From Planctomycetota bacterium (GTDB lineage: Bacteria; Planctomycetota; Planctomycetia; Gemmatales; Gemmataceae): a DNA stretch of 35,606 bases. Shown piece after piece: positions 7,471 to 16,483 of this stretch. The stretch lies in the NCBI GenBank assembly GCA_017306025.1, contig JAFKJJ010000028.1, positions 1-35,606 of the forward strand, written 5' to 3'. The notes beneath the pieces are model-generated. The model had not been told where the DNA came from, ran no database searches, and saw only the letters and a list, made by a program, of their open reading frames with translations. A program made the position numbers and the translations under genes. The number at the start of each line of letters is the position of its first letter. The first letter of the stretch is position 1.

Positions 7471-7821
7471 ATGCCGCGGTTCGTCATCCTGACGCACGAC
7501 TGGCCCTTTCCGCACTGGGATTTTCTGGCGGAAGCCGACGGCGCCTTGCGCGCGTGGCGGTTGCTGTCTGAACCGACCCCCGGGGCCGACATCGTCGCCG
7601 AACCAAACTTCGACCACCGCCCAATCTACCTCGATTACGAAGGGCCGGTGTCCGGCGGTCGCGGGAGCGTGTCCCGCTGGGACGCGGGCTCCTGTACGTG
7701 GATCACGGACGAACCGGGCCGTGTCGAGATCGAACTGTGCGGCGCAAAGCTCGCCGGGCGAGCCGCCGTCCAGCGCGCCGGGGGCGCGTGGGTGTTCAGG
7801 CTCACGGCACGAGCTGGGTGA
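7471..7821 (+). CDS. Stand-alone LigD-type 3'-phosphoesterase (PE) domain protein
   Basis: The 116-residue product matches the PE domain found at the N-terminus of bacterial DNA ligase D, which trims 3' phosphates and ribonucleotides in end joining. It opens FVILTHDWPFPHWDF: His9, His15 and Asp17 fit the HDxxxxxHxDF metal-site pattern of LigD. HRPIYLDYEG (His49) and SVSRWDAGSCTW match the second half of the domain. No polymerase or ligase domain is attached and no Ku gene is in the window, so its pathway is unknown. The ATG at 7471 opens the conserved domain directly. The 3' end overlaps the convergent gene at 7802-8518 by 20 bp. Confidence 0.82.
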   Translation: MPRFVILTHDWPFPHWDFLAEADGALRAWRLLSEPTPGADIVAEPNFDHRPIYLDYEGPVSGGRGSVSRWDAGSCTWITDEPGRVEIELCGAKLAGRAAVQRAGGAWVFRLTARAG

Positions 7822-8518
7822 CCCCGACCGGCGGGGCCGGCGCCCCGTCGAGGAACGATCGCCCCGCGACCATGATCTTTCCGTCCTTTACTTCCAGCGT
7901 CAGCACCTGCGACGTCGCCCGCGGTTGCTTCGCGAAGAACCGAAACAGTCCCACCGGGTTGTTCGCGTTGCGGTACCACGTCACCTCGATGCTGGACTCG
8001 CGGGCCACGTCGGCGATCTTGTCGAGGATCGACTGCGAGCCGAACGGCAGCCCGCCGGCCTTCAGGTTGCACACCTCCACCGCGGCCACGTTCGTCTGCT
8101 CCGCGACCAGCCACACCTTGAGTTCGAGCCAGACGACGGTGCTCCAGAAGCCCTCGCGGTATTTCGCGCCGAGGAACAGTCGGTCGCCCTCGATCGCGAT
8201 CCGGGGCGAGTGAAACCCCTTCGGCAGGGATTCGGTGAGTCGCCCCTTCGGGCCGAGGTTTTCGATAAAGAACGCGTTGACGTCGCCCGCGGTGAACGTG
8301 TCGCCCCACTCGTCCTTCGCGCGGATGTCGTTCTGAAGGTCCACGACGCGGGTGAGCAACCGGGCGGACCGCTCGTGTGTATCGAAGTCGTTGGGCCGGT
8401 TCGCGGCCGTGTAGAACGCGGGCTCGTGCTTCGCGCCATAGAGCAGCCCGCCGACCGCCACGCCCCCGGCCGCGAACAACAGCGCGAGCGCGATGAAGAA
8501 CGGCCGGCGACGACGCAT
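7802..8518 (-). CDS. Conserved unknown protein with N-terminal membrane anchor
   Basis: I do not recognise a named family. The 238-residue product starts MRRRRPFFIALALLFAAGGVAVGGLLYGAK, a basic end followed by one hydrophobic segment (about 7-27), so it is probably membrane-anchored with the rest outside the cytoplasm. The soluble part has regular alternating strands (PRIAIEGDRLFLGAKY, VVWLELKVWLVAE, VLTLEVKDGKIMVAGR), suggesting a beta-rich lipid- or ligand-binding type fold. Its 3' end overlaps the convergent PE-domain gene by 20 bp. The 250 bp upstream of it, shared with the divergent gene at 8770, hold nothing I can name. Confidence 0.72.
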   Translation of the reverse strand: MRRRRPFFIALALLFAAGGVAVGGLLYGAKHEPAFYTAANRPNDFDTHERSARLLTRVVDLQNDIRAKDEWGDTFTAGDVNAFFIENLGPKGRLTESLPKGFHSPRIAIEGDRLFLGAKYREGFWSTVVWLELKVWLVAEQTNVAAVEVCNLKAGGLPFGSQSILDKIADVARESSIEVTWYRNANNPVGLFRFFAKQPRATSQVLTLEVKDGKIMVAGRSFLDGAPAPPVGVTQLVP

Positions 8519-8769
8519 CTGCGAACCCTCCGCGATGTGCCTCTCATAACGAAATCACTGAAACCGAGCAACGCGGGTTCCGGCGACAACATCTATCTGA
8601 CATTAATAATTTAGCCATTGAGAAACTGGGCAAACGGTTCCGGCCGCCGCGCCCGCGTTCGGCCCCGGTTGCCGCGCTTCGCCGAACCCGCTGAAGCGCC
8701 GGGGCGCCCCGGGTCGATGGGGGATGTGCCTCGCGAGTCACTCACAGAATGTTCGGGGGATCGCTCACA

Positions 8770-9315
8770 GTGACCATTCAGGCTGCCTCACCGAAGTCGA
8801 ACGGCCCGCTGACGTTGGGGTTCCTCGCGGTGCTGCAAGAGCCGACCGGCTGGCTCGGCGGATACCTGGTGACCAACGGGTGGGGCCGTCCGCTCGAATT
8901 TCGGCTCACAACCGCCGTCCAGCCGAACCGCGTGCAGACCGCCCTCTACGGCCCGACGCTCGTGGAATACCTTCACGCCGACGTGATCGGCAAAACCCTC
9001 GTTGAGAAAACGGGCACGAAACCCGATCTAATCGTCACGGACAGCCCGCCGGCGCTGGCGCTGCGCGGGCGAATCGAGATCCCGGTGGTTTCGCTGGCGA
9101 TGCAACCGGGTACGCTGGCCGAGACGGTTCTGCTCACGCACCCGCGGTCGGGCGCGCCGCTGTACCTGCCACTGAAGTTCCAGGACGACCGCGAGCCGGT
9201 GGCGCGGCTGCTCGATCGCGTGGACCCGGCGGTCGATCTGGCGGAACCGTTCGCCCGCATCCGCGAGGCGGTGGGCGAGGCCCGGAAGATGGGAGTGACG
9301 AACCGTGCGGCTTGA
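8770..9315 (+). CDS. Conserved unknown protein upstream of the SNF2 helicase
   Basis: The family is not recognised. The product is about 181 residues, without signal peptide or membrane segment, with a central block TGTKPDLIVTDSPPALALRGRIEIPVVSL and a C-terminal acidic helix. I chose the GTG at 8770 because GGGGGA lies about nine bases upstream; an ATG at 8749 is in frame but has no such site. The end overlaps the helicase start by 11 bp (GTG 9305, TGA 9313-9315), so the two genes are very probably co-translated and functionally linked. What the link is cannot be read from the sequence. Confidence 0.72.
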   Translation: MTIQAASPKSNGPLTLGFLAVLQEPTGWLGGYLVTNGWGRPLEFRLTTAVQPNRVQTALYGPTLVEYLHADVIGKTLVEKTGTKPDLIVTDSPPALALRGRIEIPVVSLAMQPGTLAETVLLTHPRSGAPLYLPLKFQDDREPVARLLDRVDPAVDLAEPFARIREAVGEARKMGVTNRAA

Positions 9316-11161
9316 CGTGGGAGCGGAAGAACCTAACCCCCCAACCCCCTTCCCTGAAAAGGAAGGGGGAGTCGGAACTGACGCCGGGTTTCCTCCCCCT
9401 TCCTTTTCAGGGAAGGGGGTTGGGGGGTTAGGTCTGCTCGACGTTCCCCTCGCCTTCGCCCCGGAAACGTTCGATCTGCCGAAGCTCGATCACCCGCTCG
9501 AACCGAACGTGCGTGAGGGGCGCCTCCTGACGGAAGCGCCGTGGGTCCGGTCGCTCGGGCGCCTCGAACTGAGCGTCACCACCGAGGGGTGGAAGTTCCC
9601 GGCGCCGCCCGCGGACTACTCCCCGCCGCAAACCCCCGAGGCCGAACCCAAGGTCGGCCGCCAGGTGAAATTACCCGCGCCCGCGCTGCCCGACGCGGCG
9701 GACGCGAAGGCACGCATCCGTCCCAAGCCCACCGCGGACACCGTTCTCTTCAAGGACCGGCTGCTCTACTTGCTTCAGCCGCCGCTCGACGGCCTCTTTG
9801 ATGGTCGACAACTGGAGGTGCCGTTCGAGCCGTTCCCGTACCAGCTCGAAGGCATCGCGTTCCTGATGCCGCGCCACAGCGCCATGCTGTGCGACGAGAT
9901 GGGGCTGGGGAAAACGGCTCAGGCCATACTTTCGCTGCGACTGCTGTTCCACCAGGGGCAGATCAAGCAGGGGCTGGTGGTGTGCCCGAAGCCGCTCATG
10001 CACAACTGGGCGCGCGAACTCAAGATGTGGGCTCCGGACGTCCCGTTCGAGGCGTTCGACGGCGACCCGGACGACCGCCGTCGGCTGTGGCTGGTTTCCA
10101 ACTGCCCGCTGAAGCTCATCAACTACGAGACGCTCACCCGCGACGCGGACCTGGCCGCGGACAAGAAGGTGTATTTTGACGTCGTGGTGCTGGACGAGGC
10201 CCAGCGGATCAAGAACAAGGACTCAAAAACCGCCCAGGTGGTGCGGTCGATCCGCCGCGGGCGGAGTTGGGCGCTGACCGGCACGCCGGTCGAGAACCAC
10301 GCCGACGACCTGGTGAACATCTTCAGCTTCGTCGACCCGGATCGCATCCCGCCGGGCACGCCCGAGCGCCGGATTCCGCAGTTCACCTCGGACGTCATCC
10401 TGCGCCGGACGAAGGACGACGTGCTCACCGACATGCCGCCGAAGGTGATCCGCGACCTCGAAGTCGATCTCACCCCGGCGCAGCGTGCCGCCTACAGGCG
10501 CGCCGAGGACGACGGCATCGTCCACCTGAACGAACTCGGCGACACGATCACCGTTCAGCACGTGTTTCAGCTCGTCATGCGGTTGAAACAGATTTGCAAC
10601 TTCGACCCGCTGACCGGAGAGAGTGCGAAGCTGGAGCAGCTCCTCACCGACATGGAGGAGGTGGCGGAGAGCGGGCGGAAGGCGATCGTGTTCTCGCAGT
10701 GGGTGGAGCCGCTCGAAGTGCTCGCCAAGGCGCTGCACAAGTACGGCGCGCTCCAGTACCACGGGAAGATCCCGCAGAACCAGCGGACGCCCATCCTCGA
10801 CCGGTTCAAGGCCGATCCGAAGATCCACGTGCTGCTCATGAGCTACGGCACCGGCAGCGTGGGCCTGAACCTCCAGTTCACGAACTACGTGTTCCTGTTC
10901 GACCGCTGGTGGAACCCCGCGGTGGAGGACCAGGCGATCAACCGCGCGCACCGGCTCGGCCAGCGGCACACGGTCACGGTCACGCGGTTCCTCAGCGGCA
11001 ACACGATCGAACAGCGGATCGCGGACATTCTGGAGCAGAAGCGGCAGGTGTTCAACGACCTCATCGCGCAGGCCGACAAGCCCGAATCCCGTGGGCTGAC
11101 CGAGGACGAGATCTTCGGGCTGTTCGACATCAAGGCCCGGCCGAAGCGGGAAAAGCACTGA
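9305..11161 (+). CDS. SNF2-family DEAD/H-box helicase
   Basis: This is a 618-residue superfamily 2 ATPase of the SNF2/RapA type, moving on double-stranded DNA or remodelling bound protein. The Walker A motif is DEMGLGKT (197-204), and the Walker B box is DEAQ (about 297-300). Motif III (SWALTGTPVENH) and the RRTKDDVLTDMP segment follow. The C-terminal lobe has KAIVFSQW, GTGSVGLNLQ and the arginine-finger motif INRAHRLGQ at about 545. The N-terminal 130 residues have no recognised domain. The GTG start at 9305 lies inside the end of the upstream gene. Residues 9-43 come from a family A palindrome and are proline/glycine-rich, unlike the rest. The insert lies ahead of the conserved part, so it probably does not affect the ATPase. 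Confidence 0.95.
   Translation: MRLDVGAEEPNPPTPFPEKEGGVGTDAGFPPPSFSGKGVGGLGLLDVPLAFAPETFDLPKLDHPLEPNVREGRLLTEAPWVRSLGRLELSVTTEGWKFPAPPADYSPPQTPEAEPKVGRQVKLPAPALPDAADAKARIRPKPTADTVLFKDRLLYLLQPPLDGLFDGRQLEVPFEPFPYQLEGIAFLMPRHSAMLCDEMGLGKTAQAILSLRLLFHQGQIKQGLVVCPKPLMHNWARELKMWAPDVPFEAFDGDPDDRRRLWLVSNCPLKLINYETLTRDADLAADKKVYFDVVVLDEAQRIKNKDSKTAQVVRSIRRGRSWALTGTPVENHADDLVNIFSFVDPDRIPPGTPERRIPQFTSDVILRRTKDDVLTDMPPKVIRDLEVDLTPAQRAAYRRAEDDGIVHLNELGDTITVQHVFQLVMRLKQICNFDPLTGESAKLEQLLTDMEEVAESGRKAIVFSQWVEPLEVLAKALHKYGALQYHGKIPQNQRTPILDRFKADPKIHVLLMSYGTGSVGLNLQFTNYVFLFDRWWNPAVEDQAINRAHRLGQRHTVTVTRFLSGNTIEQRIADILEQKRQVFNDLIAQADKPESRGLTEDEIFGLFDIKARPKREKH
9331..9433. repeat. Family A palindromic element inside the SNF2 gene
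   Basis: Perfect 40-bp inverted arms (9331-9370 and 9394-9433) are separated by 23 bases. Each arm contains its own small hairpin (CCCCCTTCC, six or seven bases, GGAAGGGGG). It is the most symmetrical of the three family A copies. The coding strand reads EPNPPTPFPEKEGG at the start and FPPPSFSGKGVGGLGL at the end. Because 103 is not a multiple of three, flanking bases must also have been added or lost to keep the frame. Confidence 0.95.
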
Positions 11162-11201
11162 GACGCCCCGGGCGCGGGTTGAGAGCTGTGCGGAGAAACG
11201 T

Positions 11202-11609
11202 ATGGACGGTAAGGTCCGGTTCGGGCGGTGGATACTGGTCGCGATCATCGTCGTTACCGCCCTGGTCGAACTGGCCCTGACCGGTCTGAGCCTCCAGGCC
11301 GGCCGGTTCCGCGGGAATCAGATCGGCCGGGTGCTACTGACCGGCTGGCTGCTTTGGCGGGTGTGGGATGGTGCCGGGTGGGCCCGTTGGGTGTTGGCCG
11401 CTCTCTCTCTGGTCACCGCCGGGCTCGCGGGGGTATTTGTAGTGGCCTCACCAATTACCGAAGGGCGCCCCGAGCTCGTGGCGGTACTGATCGGAGTCGG
11501 TGTCGTCACCGGAGCGTTCGGCATCGGGCTCGCGTCACCGTGGGTCGGAGCGTACCAAGCGGCTCGTCGCGGAAGCCCGGGCGCCGACCCCGACCCGGCG
11601 GGCATGTAG
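11202..11609 (+). CDS. Small integral membrane protein, unknown function
   Basis: The 135-residue hydrophobic product has about four predicted membrane segments: ILVAIIVVTALVELALTG, a short VLLTGWLLW segment, WVLAALSLVTAGLAGVFVVA, and LVAVLIGVGVVTGAFGIGL. It ends in a polar tail (RRGSPGADPDPAGM). The ATG at 11202 follows GGAG at a spacing of about eight bases. It starts 40 bp after the SNF2 helicase, in the same direction, and converges on the AIM6-like gene 31 bp downstream. The family is not recognised. Confidence 0.72.
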   Translation: MDGKVRFGRWILVAIIVVTALVELALTGLSLQAGRFRGNQIGRVLLTGWLLWRVWDGAGWARWVLAALSLVTAGLAGVFVVASPITEGRPELVAVLIGVGVVTGAFGIGLASPWVGAYQAARRGSPGADPDPAGM

Positions 11610-11640
11610 GTTTCTTGTGCTCTTCGCCCCGGGCCGGCCG

Positions 11641-12426
11641 TTAGCGGTCGCGAAGGAACTTCTCCAGCTCCTTGAGCTTGTCCGTGTTGAGGAAGTCCAC
11701 GTCTGCGGCGAGTAGCTCCTTCCACGCGGCTTCCGTTTCCGGCGTCGCCCAGAAACGCACCTTGCGCCCCTGCTTGTGAACCTTCGCGACGAACTCGCGG
11801 AGCTTCTTCCGCTCGTCGTCGGGCATCGTTCCGGTGCCGTCCCATTTGAAGTGCGACTTCCACGAGTCGCTGATCCACGGCACCAGCGCCGCCGGCGGAT
11901 CGGTACCGAGATCGGACGGCCGACCGTCGAGCGCCGCGTACCGCGTCTTCTGCTCGGCCATCGTTTTCGCGTCGCGGTTGCCGCTGATGACCACCGTCAC
12001 GGCTTTCGTCTCGGTCTTGCCGTCGCGTGTGACGGTGAGAACGTCGGCGTAGTCTTCGAGCACCTTCGCGAGCGCCGCATAGGTCTCCTTCGCTTCGGTC
12101 TTCACGTCGATCATCAGGTAGAAGGTCGCGCCCGGCTGGATCTTCCCGCGGTTGGCCTTAGCGCGGTCGCGGAGCGGGTCGAGGTACAGTTTTTCGAGCG
12201 TTCGCGACGTGTTCCACTGAACCGGCGTGTGCGCGACGAGGAGCTGCCCCTTCACGAGCCAGACGTCGGCCTCGACGCTGCAAAAGCCGCATTCGAGCGC
12301 GTCGAGGAGCGGGCGCGCGTGCTCGTAATCGTTGTGCGCGTGCGCCCGCTGAAGGGGCTTCGGATCGTCGGCTCGGAGCGGAGCGGTGCCGAGGAGGCAG
12401 GCGAACGCGATCGCCAACCGGTACAC
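11641..12426 (-). CDS. Secreted AIM6/GDPD-like phosphodiesterase-fold protein
   Basis: The product belongs to the PI-PLC/glycerophosphodiester phosphodiesterase superfamily, closest to the AIM6-type branch whose members carry HSHNDYxxxxPL and SVEADVWL. Here these read HAHNDYEHARPL and CSVEADVWLVKGQLLVAH. These supply the catalytic histidine, the metal-binding E-x-D and the second histidine. A signal peptide (YRLAIAFACLLGTAPLRADD) opens the protein, so it is exported. The start I prefer is the GTG at 12424-12426, which lies at the very edge of a palindromic repeat. An ATG at 12480, in the middle of that repeat, would add 18 residues before the signal peptide. It is divergent from the DUF255 gene. 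Substrate unknown. Confidence 0.82.
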   Translation of the reverse strand: MYRLAIAFACLLGTAPLRADDPKPLQRAHAHNDYEHARPLLDALECGFCSVEADVWLVKGQLLVAHTPVQWNTSRTLEKLYLDPLRDRAKANRGKIQPGATFYLMIDVKTEAKETYAALAKVLEDYADVLTVTRDGKTETKAVTVVISGNRDAKTMAEQKTRYAALDGRPSDLGTDPPAALVPWISDSWKSHFKWDGTGTMPDDERKKLREFVAKVHKQGRKVRFWATPETEAAWKELLAADVDFLNTDKLKELEKFLRDR

Positions 12427-12543
12427 AGGGCTTCCGCCCTGTGCTACGGGAGCCGGCCCTCCGGGTGGGAGACGACACATGAAATGGCTCCTGTCTTCGC
12501 CCCGGAGGGGCCGCCGTCGGTAGCACAGGGCGGAAGCCCTGTG
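12424..12543. repeat. Family C palindromic element at the start of the AIM6-like gene
   Basis: Perfect 24-bp arms beginning CACAGGGCTTCCGCCCTGTG at 12424-12447 are repeated inverted at 12520-12543. Each arm is itself a hairpin (CACAGGGC TT CC GCCCTGTG). Imperfect pairing continues inward (GCCGGCCCTCCGG against CCGGAGGGGCCGCC). The outermost CAC gives the GTG start of the AIM6-like gene on the minus strand. The element occupies most of the intergenic space between the two divergent genes. Confidence 0.9.
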
Positions 12544-12573
12544 AACGGAATGCGTGCGAGGGGGGCGGTTCCG

Positions 12574-12579
12574 TACAAT
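12574..12579 (+). promoter_or_regulatory. Weak -10-like box upstream of the DUF255 gene
   Basis: TACAAT lies 31 bases before the ATG at 12611. The bases where a -35 box should be (about 12551) read TGCGTG, which is not a match. Listed only as a candidate. Confidence 0.2.
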
Positions 12580-12610
12580 CCTATCGCCCGCGCACCACCG
12601 GGGAATCACC

Positions 12611-14689
12611 ATGTCCGCGCACGCACCCAATCGGCTCGCGAACGAGACGAGCCTCTACCTGAAGCAGCACGCGAACAACCCGGTGGACTGGTACCCGTGG
12701 GGGCCGGAGGCGCTGGCCCGTGCGAAGGAACTGGACCGCCCCATCTTCCTCTCGATCGGCTACTCCGCGTGCCACTGGTGCCACGTGATGGAGCACGAGA
12801 GCTTCGAGGACCCGTCGACCGCGGCCGTGATGAACGCGCATTTTGTGTGTATCAAGGTGGACCGCGAGGAGCGGCCGGACCTCGACACCATCTACATGAA
12901 CGCGCTGCACCTGATGACCCGCGAGGGCGGCGGGTGGCCGCTCTCCGTGTTCCTGACGCCCGACCTGACGCCGTTCTACGCCGGGACCTACTACCCGCCC
13001 GACGACCGCTACGCGGCGCACGGCCGGCCGAGCTTCAAGCGCCTGCTGGCCGAGATCCACAACGCGTGGACGACGCGCCGCGACCGCATCACCGAGGTCG
13101 GCCGCAACGTGACGGAGTACCTCCGGCAGATGGGCGACGCCGAGGCCGGCGACGCCGCGGTGGCGCCGGACCTGCTGTCGAACGCGCTGAGCACTTTGCG
13201 CCGGAGCTACGACCCGAAGCACGGCGGGTTCGGCGGCGCCCCGAAGTTCCCGCACGCGCTCGAACTGCGGCTGCTCCTGCGGCTCGGCGAGCGGTTCAAC
13301 GATCCGGTCGCGCAGGAGATGACCGCGCACACCCTGACGATGATGGCCCGCGGCGGGATGTACGATCAGGTGGGCGGCGGGTTCGCACGCTACAGCGTCG
13401 ATGAGAAGTGGCTCGTCCCGCACTTCGAGAAGATGCTCTACGACAACGCGCTTCTCACCTCGGCCTACGCGGAGGCGTTCCAGAAGACCCGCGAGCCGTT
13501 TTTTGAGAAGATCGCGCGCGAAACGCTCGACTACGTGCAGCGCGAGATGACCGCGCCCAATAGCGCCTTCTTCAGCACGCAGGACGCGGACAGCGAGGGT
13601 GAAGAGGGGAAGTTCTACGTCTGGGGTACGGACGAGCTGCTCGACGTGCTCGGGCCGCAGGACGCCGAGTTCGCGGCGAAGGTGTGGGGCGTGACGCGGC
13701 AGGGCAACTTCGAGGGGCACAACATCCTGTTCCGCACGCTCTCCGACGAGGACGAGGCGAAGGCGAACGGGCTATCTCTCGCGGACTTCCGGACCAGGCT
13801 GAAGGGCATCAAGGCGAAACTGTACGAGGTGCGATCGAAACGGGTGTGGCCGGGGCGCGACGAGAAGATCCTCACCGCGTGGAACGGCCTCATGATCGCC
13901 GCGTTCGCGCACGCGGGGGCCGTGTTCGGCGACGAGCGCTATTTGAAGTCCGCGGCCGCGGCCGCGGACTTCGTCCTGAGCAACATGCGCACGCCGGACG
14001 GGCGGCTCTACCGCACCGCGGGCGTCGGACAACCGCCGAAACTCAACGGCTACCTCGAAGATTATGCCTTCCTCGCGGACGCCCTCGTCGCGCTGTACGA
14101 GGCGACCTTCGACCCGAAATGGCTGCGGTCGGCGACCGAACTCGCGGAGGTCATGCTGAAGCACTTCGCGGACCCGAAGGGGCCGGGGTTCTTCTTCACG
14201 GCCGACGACCACGAACAACTCATCGCGCGCACGAAGGACCTGCACGACGGCTCGACGCCCAGCGGCAACGCGATGGCCGTGACGGCGCTCCTGCGGCTCG
14301 CGGCCCTCACCGGCCGGCGCGACCTCGCCGAACCGGCCGAACGTGCCCTCCGCGGCTACCGCGAGACGATGGCCGAACACCCCGCCGCGTCCGGACAGAT
14401 GCTCGTCGCGCTCGATTTCTACCTCGGACCGGTTCAGCAGATCGCCGTCGTCGGGCCGGAACAAGCGGCCGACACGAAACGTGCCCTTGCGGCGGTCCAC
14501 CGCGCGTTTCGGCCGAACCGCGTCATCGCGTTCCACGACCCGGCAATTGGCGCACCGCCCGCGGAACTCGGGTCGCTGTTCGAGGGGAAGGGGGCAGTTG
14601 GCGGGGCCGTGGCGGTGTACGTGTGCGAAAACTTCGCCTGCCGGGCGCCGCTCGTCGGAATCGAGGCGGTCGAAGAGCGATTCCGATGA
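12611..14689 (+). CDS. DUF255 thioredoxin-domain protein (YyaL/SPATA20-like)
   Basis: The 692-residue product has an N-terminal thioredoxin-like DUF255 domain followed by an (alpha/alpha)6-barrel like those of N-acylglucosamine epimerases and glycosidases. The opening [24 protein letters not shown] and the [17 protein letters not shown] block are near-invariant in this family; CHWC is at residues 54-57. Barrel landmarks follow: [59 protein letters not shown] and [13 protein letters not shown]. The ATG at 12611 follows GGGGAA. The biochemical role is not established; a redox or sugar-modifying role has been proposed for the family. Length is normal (about 650-700). Confidence 0.93.
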   Translation: MSAHAPNRLANETSLYLKQHANNPVDWYPWGPEALARAKELDRPIFLSIGYSACHWCHVMEHESFEDPSTAAVMNAHFVCIKVDREERPDLDTIYMNALHLMTREGGGWPLSVFLTPDLTPFYAGTYYPPDDRYAAHGRPSFKRLLAEIHNAWTTRRDRITEVGRNVTEYLRQMGDAEAGDAAVAPDLLSNALSTLRRSYDPKHGGFGGAPKFPHALELRLLLRLGERFNDPVAQEMTAHTLTMMARGGMYDQVGGGFARYSVDEKWLVPHFEKMLYDNALLTSAYAEAFQKTREPFFEKIARETLDYVQREMTAPNSAFFSTQDADSEGEEGKFYVWGTDELLDVLGPQDAEFAAKVWGVTRQGNFEGHNILFRTLSDEDEAKANGLSLADFRTRLKGIKAKLYEVRSKRVWPGRDEKILTAWNGLMIAAFAHAGAVFGDERYLKSAAAAADFVLSNMRTPDGRLYRTAGVGQPPKLNGYLEDYAFLADALVALYEATFDPKWLRSATELAEVMLKHFADPKGPGFFFTADDHEQLIARTKDLHDGSTPSGNAMAVTALLRLAALTGRRDLAEPAERALRGYRETMAEHPAASGQMLVALDFYLGPVQQIAVVGPEQAADTKRALAAVHRAFRPNRVIAFHDPAIGAPPAELGSLFEGKGAVGGAVAVYVCENFACRAPLVGIEAVEERFR

Positions 14690-14961
14690 CGCCTCGCCCT
14701 TTTCTCACTGCCGTAATGAACGATCGACAGGACTGAACGGTCGACAATTTGTAATAATGACGCCCCGATTACGGCGAATTGCCTTGCAATCGCGTCCGGC
14801 GCTGGTATTTATGAAGATTGTGGCGTGATTCTCATCGCGCTACACCCACCCCCGCCCGGATAGGGCCGACTCGCCCCGCCGCAAGGGGGCCGTCATTCCA
14901 ACCGGTAGACGCCCTCCGCACGTCTCCGGTGTAATCTCTCCTTTCTCCACGAGGTGTCGAA
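14690..14961. other. Intergenic region before the prepilin-like gene
   Basis: These 272 bp hold no coding frame with a plausible start and no convincing terminator or promoter. An AT-rich patch (TTTGTAATAATG near 14750) could contain a -10 box, but there is no matching -35 box. The last bases carry GAGG (14951-14954), the ribosome binding site for the GTG at 14962. Confidence 0.4.
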
Positions 14962-16048
14962 GTGACTCGCTCTTCTCTCCCGGGTGCGGCCGCGCGGCGG
15001 TCGCGCGCCTTCACGCTGATCGAGTTGTTGGTGGTGATTGCGATCATCGCCATCCTCATCGGGCTACTCCTGCCCGCGGTGCAGAAGGTCCGCGAGGCCG
15101 CCGCCCGCATGAAGTGCTCGAACAACCTCAAGCAGCTCGGCCTCGCGATGCACGCCTACCACGACGTGAACAACATGTTCCCCTACAACTACCAGCTCGT
15201 CGGGACGAACGCGTGGGAGGCGGTCGGCATCAACTACTTCATCCTGCCGTACATCGAGCAGGGGAATCTGTTCAACCAGTTCCAGATCCCGGCGACCGCC
15301 AAGCCGGGGCAGGCGCTGGGCACCCCGCCGACCGGGGCCGCCGGTGACGCGGCCATGTGGAGCGCGACCTACAACGGGCCGATGAACGTGACCGTCAACA
15401 CCTTCCTGTGCCCCTCGAACACGAACACGGCGACCCGGTCGGCGGTCGGTTGGGGCGGCCCGGGGTCGAACTACGGGTGGAGCACCGGCAGCCGGGTGCA
15501 GGCCGTCTGGGTGGGTAACGCCTTCAACGGGATGGTGGCGTACCAAAACGCCCGGAAGATGGCGGACACTACCGACGGGCTGAGCAACACCCTCCTCGCC
15601 TCGGAATTCCTGACCGGGAGCGGCAAGAACTCTGGCACCGCGACCTTCCCGTTCGACATGTTCGCGGCCGGTGACGGGCCGTTCAACGCCGTGGTCAACA
15701 AGGACTTCGCGACGACGGCCGAACTGACCGCGATCGGGACGGCCGCGCGATCCCTGGCCGGCGGCGGGTTCCGGGGCAACAACGGCGGCAACTGGGCGTG
15801 GTACGCGGCCGGTCACTCGACCCTGAACACCGCCGCCCCGCCGAACTGGCAGTTCCCGACCGCCGGCGGCAACTGCTGCCCCGGCGGCGCGTGGGACTGG
15901 AGCAACATCGTCGTCCCGCCGCGGAGCATGCACTCGGGCGGGGTCAACCGGGGACGGGTCCGTCCGGTTCATCCCGAACAGCATCGACCTGCTCACCTGG
16001 CAGCGGCTCGGCGCCCGCAACGACGGCCAACCCCTCGGCAATTTCTAA
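14962..16048 (+). pseudogene. DUF1559 type II pseudopilin-like protein, frameshifted near the 3' end
   Basis: The N-terminus [20 protein letters not shown] has a prepilin methylation motif: peptidase cleavage before the phenylalanine and the conserved +5 glutamate. It is followed by the hydrophobic spine and the DUF1559 body ([48 protein letters not shown]). The family normally ends [22 protein letters not shown]. Here the first frame reads [10 protein letters not shown] and runs on into nonsense. The expected [21 protein letters not shown] appears one frame over from 15953 and stops at TAA 16046-16048. Two or eight bases are missing around 15948-15953. Without the repair, the frame continues to 16275 and runs over the next gene. 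The GTG start follows GAGG by seven bases. The role is probably a minor pseudopilin; planctomycete genomes carry many copies. Confidence 0.85.
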
Positions 16049-16057
16049 CGGAGGGAA

Positions 16058-16372
16058 ATGATGCGCGCGTTTGTCGCCGTCGCCGTGCTCGCCCTCTGCG
16101 GCGTCCTGGTCGGGTGCGAGAACAACAAGCCGAAGGTCGAGTCCATCGAGGCGCCGCCCCCGAACCCGGTGGCCGAGGCCAAGGCCATCCTGAACAACTA
16201 CGCGAACGGGATGCCCGTCACCAGCGAGGCCGAATCCTTCCCGGACATCGTGCAGCGGGTCCGGCAGGTCGATAGCGCGAAAGCGGACATCCTCGACAAG
16301 GGGTTCAAGGAGATCCTCGCCAACAAGCAGAACCCGGGGCCGAAGGCCCGGGAACTCCTCAAGAAGCTGTAG
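16058..16372 (+). CDS. Small lipoprotein of unknown function
   Basis: The 104-residue product has a signal peptide and lipobox: [20 protein letters not shown], cysteine at position 20. The mature part is a charged helical segment ending [15 protein letters not shown] stands immediately before the ATG (16050-16055). It starts nine bases after the prepilin-like gene stop, so the two are co-transcribed. Small lipoproteins commonly follow DUF1559 genes in planctomycetes. No named family recognised. Confidence 0.82.
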   Translation: MMRAFVAVAVLALCGVLVGCENNKPKVESIEAPPPNPVAEAKAILNNYANGMPVTSEAESFPDIVQRVRQVDSAKADILDKGFKEILANKQNPGPKARELLKKL

Positions 16373-16483
16373 CCCGTCGTACCCGGCGGGGCGGCACAAG
16401 TGTGTCGCCCCGCCGTCTGATTATCACAACGCGGACCGCCCCTTTCGTGTTCGCCGGGCGCCGGACTCACCGCGGAGGGATGC

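Noticed and set aside
12554-12610. Longer start for the DUF255 gene at 12554
   Set aside because: The extension adds residues unlike the family; the ATG at 12611 gives the conserved N-terminus and has a ribosome binding site.
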